64,000 bases of DNA from Tetranychus cinnabarinus. Lineage: Eukaryota; Arthropoda; Arachnida; Trombidiformes; Tetranychidae. Shown here piece after piece: positions 36,701 to 47,634 of the stretch (its first letter is position 1; each line of letters starts with the position of its first letter). Both the position numbers and the translations under genes were made by a program. The notes under the pieces are model-generated. The model saw nothing but the letters and a program-made list of their open reading frames with translations, did no database searches and was not told the DNA's origin. The stretch spans positions 992,001 to 1,056,000 of the forward strand of contig WHVY01000008.1 in assembly GCA_022266195.1 (NCBI GenBank), read 5' to 3'.

Positions 36701-38912
36701 AAAGGGGAAATGAAACAATCTAATTGAATTGACACAAATATCAAAATCAATAGATTTCTCAATTAGATTGAAATTCAGTTGAAAATGAGTTAAATGAAAC
36801 CAGAAAATTTTGAAACCCAATTAGAGATCGATTGGTTTACATTGTTTTGTTTTTTTGCGTTAAATCCATTTTCGGGTTAGTTAAAGATTGGCTTTACACT
36901 AGTCTTGATGAATATCATTTTGATGTGATTAGAGTTTGATTAATCTGGTTTGAAGACTGGCCATGTTAACGTGCAGGGACAACGTGATGTTACCGTGAAA
37001 CCCTTTCATTTATATTGTTGCCTTTTCATCATCATTATGATTCAACTCAACTACTTGCTCTCAGATTAATCTGTCAACCAAAATTGAATCAACTGTCAAT
37101 TACAACTGTTCTGATTATGATGATCCATTTTTAACACATGATATCATGAGAAGCAAACATTTTCTTCTTTCAATGTTCTGTGTGTTTCTCTAGTAATGTA
37201 AACACTGAACAGTTTTCAGCTCATCAAGTCCTTCTTATTGCCTAACTGAAACTTGCTCAATAACATGATGTTATATAATAGCAAATGTGAAAATAAAAGT
37301 ATAATTTTTGTCCAATTTTCTTCATTTATTCATAATTCTTTTTCCCATTTTCTTCTTTTGCTACTTTTTTTTCTGCATTTTCTGTTATTCCTCTTTTGTT
37401 CAGATATTATCATAATGTTGTGTCGATTGAACATTGTTATTTTTGAAGATGAGGAAAGACATAAGCTTGTAAAGTTGATAAACAAACGAAAGTTTGTGAA
37501 ATGAAATTGTATGGATTATCAAGATGAAGTTCACATTGTTCACATTTCATGAATAAAGTTATGATTAGAGTCACGTAATGGGTGAGGCTGTATGAATAAA
37601 ATATATCTGTGAATGACCATTTGAATAATAAAAAAATTGAAAAATGTATAGCCACGATTAAGAGTGGGCAACACTTGAGTTGACCTTTTATTGCGCCAGC
37701 AAACCAGAGAAAAGGTCAAACAGATAACAGTATTGAGATGAGTTTTTGAGTTTTCACATTTTCCAATTTCAATAACTTTGACTGTCCAATGAAATATTTT
37801 GTTCAAGCTTGGTCTTTTCCCAGTGAACTCAAAAATTCAAAAACTGATTCTCTTTACACAAAAAATGAAACTTTAATGAAACTTTAAAGCAATCCTTCCA
37901 TGCTTGTCTTTAACCTCTTCAAGTTGCACATTTAGATGCATTAAAAATTGACCAAATAATTGTTCAAATTGAATGATTGTCTTTGCAATTCAATTTTTAA
38001 GTTTAATTTTACTCGACATTTAAAATAATAAAGAGTAATTTTGAACAAAATTTTTCATTTTCTGACTTCAAATCTTTTCTTAAAATCCGTTTCAATCTTG
38101 TCTTATGTTGAACAAAATTGACTTGATAACTTTACTAGGAATATGTTGGTTAACAGTGTTGACGAATTGGTTGAGATTCATTGCTTTAATAAGATTTGAA
38201 TGCTCGCAAGTTTGCGTCAGTTTTGCAAGTTAAGCCTGCAAATAACTGGATTAGTCAATTGTGAGGGAAATGCTGAAAGAAGCAGGTAAAAGTGGGCTTT
38301 GTTTTTTCATTAATCTTCATCATTTGATGGATAATAAAATGAAATGTTATCCATCAATTTTTCAACTTTATTTACATGTCTCATGAATTAACAATACAAC
38401 ACAATTTACTTGCACATTTGCCAGTTGAATCGATATTTTTGTTTCTATCCTCTTTCACCATTGTTAACATCATGCTTTACTGGTAGTCTTTGTTATTGTT
38501 TTTAGTCAATTAATCGATAGTAAGTGAAGCAAAGAAGAAGAAGAAAACAAGAGAATCGATATTGGGATTTGCAAACTCATTGTAAATGAAACCATTGTTA
38601 TCGTTACAATAATCAATAAGACGAGAAACCTTTTAATGGTTTCACCTTTAACCTGATAAAGTTAAGCAACAATCAAAAGCACGGTTGACTTCGTTCCAAA
38701 CATTTCAACTTAACTTTCCATTTCAAGATTGACACTTTAAAATGTCAACAGTTCTGTGGTTTTGATTCAGTAAAATGAAGAAACTAAAATTTATAATCCA
38801 ACTGGAAATTACAGTCAACATGAAAAGGTTCCTTTTGTTGACAAAAGAAGAAACAATTGTTTCCAAATTTTTGCGTTCACTCGAATTTCATCGGAAAACG
38901 ATTAAACTCAAG
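27715..38912. other. Gene desert (about 11 kb)
   Basis: AT-rich DNA with many TTGATTCAATT-type words, TTC repeats near 35970-35990 and a purine-rich stretch at 35230-35460. No open frame has recognisable motifs. A segment at 30114-30169, bounded by a TTTTCAG acceptor-like site and a GTAAGT donor, could be a non-coding exon. Part of this region may be intron of the downstream PLC-epsilon gene or of another long gene. Confidence 0.4.
30114..30169 (+). other. Possible non-coding 5' exon
   Basis: A stretch between TATTTTCAG and GTAAGT without an in-frame start codon. Splice-site quality on both sides is the only evidence. Confidence 0.15.
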
Positions 38913-38985
38913 ACGGATTTTGAAATCAACTGCGATCCGATGATGAAAGGAAGAAAATTTCAGCTGAATGTTTCATTTTTCTTGG
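38913..38985 (+). repeat. Short direct repeat, left copy
   Basis: ACGGATTTTGAAATC, GATCCGATGATGAAAGG and AAGAAAATTTCAGCTGAA recur at 41209-41282 with a few substitutions. The copies flank the E78-like fragment. Confidence 0.75.
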
Positions 38986-39812
38986 GATAAAATTTACCGT
39001 TGATGTCTACTCCAACAATCCTCATCTCGAACAAACAGCTGATAATTGCAATTGAAAAACTGTCATCGTTGTAATCTCTTTAAACAACCTCATCTTTATT
39101 GCTCTTCCCCTTCACCTTCATCATGACCACATCCATATTGAGTCCAACCTCTTAAAATAACAGTTTTGAGGCAGCAGATTCAATAGTGGTAACACTAATA
39201 GTATAAAATGGCTTACTCCAGCACACTCTTTTCTCAAAATTTTAAATATTTTCTCGAACCATATCAGAATTTTCATTGTTCGTCATTATTTTCACAAAAA
39301 CATTTCACACAAAATAATTTTCAAACATTTTGCATTTTATTAATCATACTTTTCAATCGTTTTTCATGATAAGCATGATAACATTTTGCAAATAACGTGA
39401 AAAATATTCTTGGTTTATTAGCTTAAAGAACAAACAATAAGCAAAAATATCCACAAGCTCAAGAATTGTTTCCTTGATATTTATTTGGAGAATATTCATA
39501 TGCTCTTGTTGCATTTCTTTCAATCTAAGTTAGAATATTACCATCAGGCTCACGACCGAAAGAATCAAAATATGTGAAAGTGAAACAAAGTGAAAATTGT
39601 GATTGTTGGACCTGCAGATCCTCGTGCGATGAGAAATGTGAACAAGAAATGACAAAAAAGCAAACTGAATTTTATAAAACTTCGAATGGTGTCCGTATTT
39701 ACTACCTCATTACCCTGTGCTTCCTAAACCCTGCATGCAATTGTTCTTCGGGTGGCGATTGTTACCATTGATGACCAAGAGAAAACAAAAGCATACCTGA
39801 ACAAGGCGATTG

Positions 39813-40355
39813 ATGTGTGGAACGGAAAGGTGTAAGAGAAAAGAAACCATTACTGAGTTAAAGTGCTTCATCTCAATACCCTCATCTTCTGTTTTCCATC
39901 ATCATCTTCATTTCTGGTCATTGCATGGTCACACTTCGTGTGCTGGAGCAAGCAAATTCACTACTAACACTCCTTCAAAGTCATTCGTTGTTTGTAAAGT
40001 ATGTGACTATAAAGCTTCTGGCTATCATTACGGAGTCACTTTATGTGAAGGATGCAAGGGATTCTTTCGACGGAGCATCCAAAAGCAGATTGAATATAAA
40101 TGTCTACGAAATGGTAAATGCTTAGTTATAAGGCTTAACCGAAATCGCTGTCAGTATTGTCGTTTCAAGAAATGCATAGATGTTGGCATGTCAAGAGACT
40201 CTCAACTGTTGCTCTGGTTTATTTGCATGCCAATAATCTTCACCTCATTAACGGTCCAAAGTGAAAAGGTTTTGTCAAAGGAGCAACCGGTAGTTGCATT
40301 GAGCTATCGGATAAGTGACCTGTTACAATCGACACGCCGATCATTTTTACAGTGA
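39813..40355 (+). pseudogene. E78: E78-type nuclear receptor DNA-binding domain, intronless and truncated
   Basis: A 180-residue frame contains a complete two-finger nuclear receptor domain (about 39993-40190): CKVC, CEGCKGFFRRSIQ (P-box CEGCKG), YKCLRNGKC, NRNRCQYC and KKCIDVGMSRDS. All eight zinc-binding cysteines are present. The wording IRLNRNRCQYCRFKKC and SIQKQIEY is that of E78 (Drosophila Eip78C), a nuclear ecdysone-response factor. The family's invariant CGDK is CDYK here. After GMSRDS the expected RYGRVPKR hinge is lost and unrelated sequence runs to a stop; no ligand-binding domain is seen. The domain is not split by introns. It is either a decayed retro- or duplicate copy, or a DNA-binding-only receptor. 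A following frame (40443-40754, Gln/Lys-rich) and an AATAAA near 40869 might belong to it. Confidence 0.7.
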
Positions 40356-40442
40356 AAATTCATATAGAATCATAGCGCCGTCCTTTGAATTATTCATACG
40401 ACGGCGTATGTATTTTTCTCGTCCAGAGAAACTTACAAGCTC

Positions 40443-40754
40443 TTGGTTAGAGAAAAAATTAATTCTTATGGACAAGACCTCAAAAAGACTACGTTTGAAA
40501 ATGGACCAAATGTTCAACAAAAAGATATAACCATATGTTTCAATAAGATCTCGCGTCCAACTCAAGAGATAACTCAAATGGCTCAAGAAAAAGAAAAAGA
40601 TCTTCGCCAGGAAGATAACCAAGCATCTTCTTCTAAATCTGGACAAGATTTAGAAGAGAACAAGAGAACACCAATAAATCAGTTCCGAAATGTTCTTGGT
40701 GGACAAAATCTTCTAAATAATCGTCAGATTCTCAATGAGACAAAGTCCTCATGA
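40443..40754 (+). other. Gln/Lys/Asn-rich open frame after the E78 fragment
   Basis: A 103-codon frame including QMAQEKEKDLRQEDNQASS, in a different frame from the DNA-binding domain. Composition is coding-like (many Glu, Gln, Ser, few Leu runs) and it ends shortly before a polyadenylation-like AATAAA near 40869. No domain is recognised. It may be the decayed downstream part of the E78-like unit. Confidence 0.3.
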
Positions 40755-41208
40755 AAAAAATATAAGACAAGTCGTTAAAAATCTCTTATCAATTTAATTT
40801 CATCAACTTTCAGTTATTTTTCTATTTTTTGTAACTATAATCTTTGACGAGAATCAAAGCTACATTTGAATAAAAATTGTTTCATTTCAATTCAACGTGC
40901 TTTCTGTGAGTTCTTACTATCTTTTTAAACAAGAAACTCATCCATTAAGATTTTAATGCAAAATTTACCAAGAATGAGGCTTTTGCTGATTTCTTTACAA
41001 ATTTAGGTAAAATACCTGACCCGGGTATCGATTCAAATTTGAACAGTTTCCCCGCACGATAAGACTATTGTCTCAACATCAGGTGCAGTGTTTTATTCGT
41101 AATATTTGAATCATCTTCAGCACCATATTCATATTATTATCGTGTATATCTTGATGTATGGTATTGCCACCTCGGATCACCTGTATTTTTGATTGCAGTT
41201 GCTGCTAC

Positions 41209-41282
41209 ACGGATTTTGAAATCGACTTTCATCCGATAATGAAAGGAAGAAAATTTCAGCTGAATTGATGCATTTTTAGTTG
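41209..41282 (+). repeat. Short direct repeat, right copy
   Basis: Same sequence family as 38913-38985 (ACGGATTTTGAAATCGAC, then GAAAGGAAGAAAATTTCAGC). The two copies are 2.3 kb apart in the same orientation. Confidence 0.75.
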
Positions 41283-44200
41283 GAAAAATCTCATCCTTTT
41301 CCCAAATGAATCTGCTTCCTTTGAATCAATTTACATTCATCATTTTGGTGAATACGAAATGGAACTTTGGATGAAATTTTTTACAAAGAATTCCGAATTT
41401 CTAAAACAAACACATTTTCGAAGTTTGTTGCATTTGAAACATTTGAAATTTATCCAACTAATGGTTGTAAACAATTTGTTAAAAGCTCATTTCCAATCGT
41501 AATTTTATTGCAAATGTTGAACCAAAAGTTGAACAATTAAACGGTTTGTTGTAGAGTAACATTTATATCAACAAAACTCGACTTAAGTAAACTTTGAATT
41601 GGTCTAAATTCAGTTTGATTCTAATAGATTATCGAGAAACAAAAGAGTTCAATTTTTGTGATTCGACTTTTGTTTCATTTTGATTGTTAAAATTGTCTAT
41701 AAACTTGCAAATTGAAGCGTTCAAGAGTTTTGTTTCGCTTGGTTTACGAAATCCAGGTTAAATAAGATTGAAAGCATGATGAAAGGGCACAAATTGAACA
41801 ATGGCAAACCTTGTAAGATGCTTTGGTTTCACATGGATTCACTCAGTTTAACCTTGAAAGTTGAGTTTCAACTGATAACTTTACAAATGTTAACAATTGA
41901 ACATTGTAAACCGGGAATGAAAATTTTAAAGAAAAGCAAAACATTTTCATTATTGTCAATAAAGCGAGTGGAAAAGATGCTGGAAACTCTAGATTTTCTG
42001 TTCATTTCCATAATCATCTCAAATCTATCCAGAATAATGATGAAAGAAGAAGAAAAAATTGTCCCGTTTATTGAAAGATTCACTGAAAATCCCAACTAAT
42101 AACATTAAATAATTGAACCGATACTAAGCTTTCCAGCTCATTTGAGCTTTTTATTTTCAAGATTTACATTGACTGCAAAGTGATCAGACAGACAAGGAAA
42201 CTCATCACTTTGTCACTGTTATCAGCATTATCTCAATCCCAGTAGAAGACAATTTGAGTGAAATGAGATTTGCTTGAAAAATGTGACACATGAAGAGTGC
42301 AAAATATTTAGATTTGAAAGTTATAGCAATTTTGGATTGGATGCTTGGAGTGAAGATGAAATGTAACTTTTAGCTTTACGGCAGAATTGTTTCGTTTCTT
42401 TTTCAGGATAAAGCAATGTTTCATCATTCGAATCTGACAAATGCTCGAGATTTCTGTGACTTTATTTTTCTCTGTTTTAAATTTGATAAATTTTTACACT
42501 TGCTTTTGCCGTTTCTTTTGATAAACTATGAAAAGGAAAAGAATGGTTTCTCTGGTAATGAATTTACTGTTTGTGGTAATATTGTTTGTCTCTTTTTGCT
42601 TTTGCGTTTCACTTTGACCAAACAATGAGAATACGATAGAATGGACAGAACAATTTCTCATCATGGAAAGTTTCATTTCTCTCTACTCTTGTTCATTACC
42701 TGATTCAGAAGTATTATTTGCGCTTCTCTGATTCAATGATTGACTGTATTTTCATGTCACAAACTTTATGATATCCAATCTCAACTACTGTACTTATGGC
42801 AACTCTAAGAGCCATTTTTAGTTATTTTTTGTCTTCTCTTTTCCTCTTTGCTTCCTACTTTTTTGACATCATCTTTACTCGGAAGAAGGTAAAAAAATAA
42901 GTGAAAAACAAACCATGTATACACATCAACAACATGAGAGTTTCTTGATGATTTTTTTCCTTCTTCCTCCATGTCTCTACCTTTACTTTGGGTTACTTTT
43001 TTTCCTTCCAGTTCTCCTATTTAGAGCATTTATATACTTGACTAATCTTGAGCAACAAGCAAAGGAAATGTTGGTAAATTAAGAAACTTGATATAAACAG
43101 ACGACAAACAGTTTAACGAAATCGGCAAAATTTTTCTTTTCTTTCGACTTTTAGTTCTTTTTGTCCAAGTTTTAGTTTTTTCGATCAACTTTCGTTCAGT
43201 TTCCTTGAATTAAAAGTTGACTTTTCTTTAAAAGTTTGATGCTTCAACGTTTATAACTAGAAATTTTGGGTTCTTCTGGTCTTGAGAGAACTTTGATTTC
43301 CAAATTTCCATCTCAAGATCGTCCAATTTTCAGTTTTGAATAGAAACTTTTCTTTCTTTTTCTAGGTTTGGTTTGAATTTAAATGAGCGAAACGCACTTC
43401 TTTTCCTTCTTTTCCTTATGATCATCTTTAAGGTTTGTTTATTGGAGTTTCTCAACTGAATTTGGTTAATTCATTGATGTATCTTTTGAAATTTCATGCT
43501 TCTGTTAACTTGATTTCATGATTGTCTTGATTTGACTGCACTTGAGAGTAAAACTTGTTAGTTCGTTAACTCATTTGATTTTTTCCTTTGACCTTTACTA
43601 GCTGACGGTAAATTGGCATGCCATTCAGCAGTTTGTCAAGCACTTGGAAAAAAAAATCTAAAACATAGATCTGATTTGAGAACTTTTCACTTGTCGCTAT
43701 TTTTTGTAACAAAATGAATCCATCGACTTTTTGCTCAGCTTTTCACCAATTTTTTTTATATAACCACTAATAACCTTTGGGAATAAATTACTGTATAGAT
43801 TAGTGTAACCTGAATTTGTGAGCAACTATGAATCCTGAGGCTTTGCATGCACAGCTATGAATATGCCTTCAGCAATAAGGACTTGCGATTAGGACAATTG
43901 GTTAGGTGCCTTAACGTCATGTCTTCATCACCACTTGAAACTTGCATGTCTAAACCTTTTCCTTGCTACAAAGTTCAACCGAAACTGGCAAAAATATTCT
44001 GTCAATCTGCTGTTCCAAGATGAACTTTCAATAACTAAACCAGAGTGAAATGGTGTTTGTAGTGTTGAATGGAAGCACATCAAATGCATGTTATTATCAT
44101 TGAAGAAATGCAAACAATTAACATTACAATAAGTTTAATACCAATAATAAGTTTCGTTTAATTATGAATATGACATGTGAATGGGAAAACAATGAAATAT

Positions 44201-44940
44201 GTTGGCAACGCTATTGACTGGGAGTTTTTCCTTCTCTTCTAATGAATAATACCAATGAATGAAAAGGTAAAATGGAATGATAATAGGAATGGTTTTGTCG
44301 AACGGAACTAATTAAAGTAGAATGTGAAAAATAGCTAAATCACATTCTAGTTAAAGATAATGGTTCTAAAAAGGTTTTCCAGGTAAACCAGTAAAAAGGT
44401 AAAAGACGAACAGAGAAAAGTATATTTTATTGCCATCCACTTTTTACCGATGAAAATAATTACTGTCTAAAGGGTAATATTAGACAGTCTTGGGAGAGAA
44501 TAATTTAATGCATTTGTTCAATAATGCAAACATTTAATTAGTCATAAAAGGTGTATCGATCTATGAAACTTGCCAGTTTTACAATTCAGTTTTGCCTAAA
44601 GTTGCATAAATTTTTCAACATAAAATTAAAAGTTGCCAACGTTTCTCATCCTTCAACCATTTTCACCAAATTGACCAGTTTTATTGACTAAGAAGTTGTA
44701 AACCTTTTATGTGCTTTACGATCTGGACTTGAACTTGCAAAATTCATCTTGATTTGTTTATTAAAAGCATTGCAATTCAGTATTTTTTGAGCGATTTTGT
44801 AGGTCTACTCTAAATGTTTAAGCTTATAACTGTCAAGATCATTGCAAGATCTTTTTATGATTATTAGATCAATTTTGGATCGACTTGCAAGATTTGAGGA
44901 AAGACATTCAATACCTTTGAGTTGATATTTAAATCTCAGT
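41283..44940. other. Non-coding region
   Basis: AT-rich. The open frames at 41776-42099 and 42416-42628 have no motif. Nothing is called here. Confidence 0.4.
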
Positions 44941-45205
44941 TTACCTCTAATCCAATTGATGAACTGGTAAGTGTTATAAGATGTTAGGTTGCAACAAAAT
45001 ATGTCAAATGTCTCCAAAGGGAGGCTAAAGATGCATTTAAAATGCATTAACATTTGTTAACACTACAATAAGTGAAACAATCGTAGAAAAGCAGAATAGC
45101 GAATCGATGAAAACAAATGCAGAGGAGCATTGGTAATGCAATATTGAATGAACGCGTTCTGGGCAAAACTGCTGATTGAATTGTAAGCTGAAAAGAAACT
45201 TTTGT
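44941..45205 (+). repeat. Inverted repeat, left arm
   Basis: Reverse complement of 46845-47105 over about 240 bases with small differences. Landmarks are CCAATTGATGAAC (44953), GTCTCCAAAGGGAGGCTAAA, GATGCATTTAAAATGCATT, GAACGCGTTCTG and GATTGAATTGTAAGC (45174). The minus-strand translation of its outer part (FINWIRGKLRFKYQ...) resembles the plus-strand relic beyond the right arm. Confidence 0.85.
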
Positions 45206-46600
45206 CTTCACGTAAACATTGTACGCTCAACACGTATTCATGTACGTGTTTATCTAGGAACTCAACTCTGAAAGGGTTTTAAACTTGAATATCGATTGAA
45301 ATGCAATTGTAATTATGCTCAATGTTGCACTTTTCTGGTTAAAATAAATGATGGCAGCTCTCAACTCTACACAAGCTCGAAATGGTCAGTAAACTTTGCT
45401 AGACAATTCTTATTCCTTTCAAGATTCTTTTACATTCACCATCTCATGAAATATTCAATTCATCACATTCATCTTGACTTTTACCATAATCATTGTTAGT
45501 CGAGCAAAAATATTCAACGACTGAATCAAGGCAACAATGTGAAACAATTCAGGGAGAAATGCTTCTATTCACTTGAAATGTTAACATTTAGCGAAGTTCA
45601 ACTCTTTGATTAATATTGCGAAAAATATTACACTTTAATTTACGCTACAAGAGCAGCAAAAAACTCATTTCCCATTACTGTAATTAAATGTGTTGAAAGT
45701 GTTTCAAACATCATTTGTTGGATCAGCAAAAAAAGGAGAATCGGAAAGAGAAAAAAAGTTCAATCAATTTTTGAACATTTTGCTTTTTATGGCTAATTAT
45801 TAACGATAATTATTCATTACAATTAACATTAGTTGGTTGACACATAGGCTGGTTTAGGTGGAGATGAAGATAATGGTTTAAAGGTAAATTTGGTTGAAAA
45901 GCATTAAGATGCTAAAAGACTTTCGTTGAAAATTAGTGGCAAAAGTTTAGTTAATTTATTTAATTAAAAAAAAGTCAACCTCAACAATCTTAATTAACGT
46001 ATTCAGATTAAATTATGAACCAACTTCAACCTCATTCCAGTAATGTCAGCCTGCAACTCTCGCATCGTTAATTAGCTTCATTGGAAGGGCGATCCAAATA
46101 TAACGTTAAGAATGGATTATTTAGACTTTTATTGTAAATTTTGGAAGGACCTTACTTGTATCATTTTGAAATGCATTTTACGAGTTTGATTATTATGTGA
46201 AAATGATCTTTCAGCGTTCATTGTTGATGTTTGTTCGATTATTACTGCTAACTATTTGCTAATAAGTTAAGGCGAAGGTTCGCAAAGGTTTGCTATTGAA
46301 TACAGTGTACGTCTTGATTTGCTTGAGATTCATGACAAATCTTTAGTACTGAATGCACTTTTTCAATGTTCGAGGAAAATTGAGAAGTTCCTCTTGCTTG
46401 GAATGGTATTCTTGTGATTGTTTATATGCAACTGCTGATGAATGTAAATAAATATGTACACATGTACTAATGCTCTGAATATGGATTGTTTACTAATAAT
46501 GGATAAGGTTTGGTTGTTGGATTTACAACTTTGGTGTTAACCCTGTGTATGTAAACACTAGACAAGTTCGCTTCGATGTTAAATCGCATGAAATTAAACA
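45206..46600. other. Interior of the inverted-repeat region
   Basis: AT-rich sequence with no recognisable transposase or reverse transcriptase. Frames are short and broken. Confidence 0.4.
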
Positions 46601-46642
46601 CAAAAATCCAGGTTTCTTTAATTTGCTTCAATATTTGCTAAA

Positions 46643-46809
46643 CGCATTATTTTCTTGCAAATTCATACTATTTACGCAGTCAATACTTAAACATAATACA
46701 TAAACTTAATCAGCGTAAACGTTATGCTAACAACTTAGGTTTTGCACAGGAAATTACTGATGATTACCTTCTCGATATGGAACAATTTACTGCTAAATTA
46801 CGGTTTTGA
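46643..46809 (+). pseudogene. Decayed coding relic, unidentified
   Basis: An open frame of about 55 codons has ordinary protein composition, for example NQRKRYANNLGFAQEITDDY followed by LLDMEQFTAKLRF, then TGA, just inside the right inverted-repeat arm. No family is recognised. No start codon fits and the frame is closed upstream by a stop, so it is probably a remnant. Confidence 0.4.
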
Positions 46810-46844
46810 GTTTTAAATTATTTGAAACATGCTAAGTCAATCAA

Positions 46845-47105
46845 AGTATCTTTTACGCTTACAATTCAATCACAAGTTTTGCACAGAACGCGTTCATTCA
46901 ATATTGTATTACCATGTGTCTCTGCATTTGTTTTCATCGATTCGCTATTCTGCTTTTCTACGATTGTTTCACTTATTGTAGTGTTAACAAATGTTAATGC
47001 ATTTTAAATGCATCTTTAGCCTCCCTTTGGAGACATTTTACATATTTTGTTTCAACCTAACATCTTCATCTAAAAGTTCATCAATTGCTTTAGCGGTAAA
47101 GCTTC
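46845..47105 (-). repeat. Inverted repeat, right arm
   Basis: Reverse complement of the left arm. GAACGCGTTCATTCAATATTG, AATGCATTTTAAATGCATC and TAGCCTCCCTTTGGAGACAT are shared. About 1.6 kb separates the two arms. Confidence 0.85.
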
Positions 47106-47634
47106 GGCTGTCACCATGTCTTGTATAGACACCGATTCTCTAAAAAGAGCCAATGTCTTATAAAAACGAGTTCAAGCACGCATCAAATCACTCATTTCGT
47201 GCCTAATTGTGCACTATTTTCCATGTAATAATTTCACCAGGCAATGTACATAAACTTCAGCAAGCTTACTTCATAGCTAAATAACTGACTGGAAAGAAAC
47301 AAACTTTGTTACAGTTGAGTCTGATCAAATCTGGTCTACGGAAAGATTATTGTATAACATGCGAAACATTTTGAGATCTGTAAAGAGAAAGGGAAATAAT
47401 TTATTGAGATTTACCAATTTTCAACCAACAAAAGCACGAGAAAATTAGTTTCGAAGCTTAGATAGAAATGCAGAACGCATTAGTCAACAAATAAAACTCA
47501 ATCCATCTCAAGTCTCCTCCTCAAGTCGAAAACTAAGTCGAAGCGAAGCATTATCCAAACCAATTACTTATGATGGACTTGCCAACCGTTTCAACGCAAA
47601 TTGTGATAACTCAATAACTTATTTGGACACTTGA
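47101..47634 (+). pseudogene. Decayed gene relic outside the right arm, unidentified
   Basis: One reading frame runs for 178 codons with only four internal stops, while retaining protein-like composition: VTMSCIDTDSLKRANVL, then IWSTERLLYNMRNILRSVKR, then LDRNAERISQQIKLNP, RKLSRSEALSKPITYDGLAN. The last 110 codons (47302-47634) contain a single stop at 47446-47448. Codon content is richer in G and C than the flanks. I recognise no family; a remnant of a mobile-element or multi-copy gene is likely because of the adjacent inverted repeat. Confidence 0.45.
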
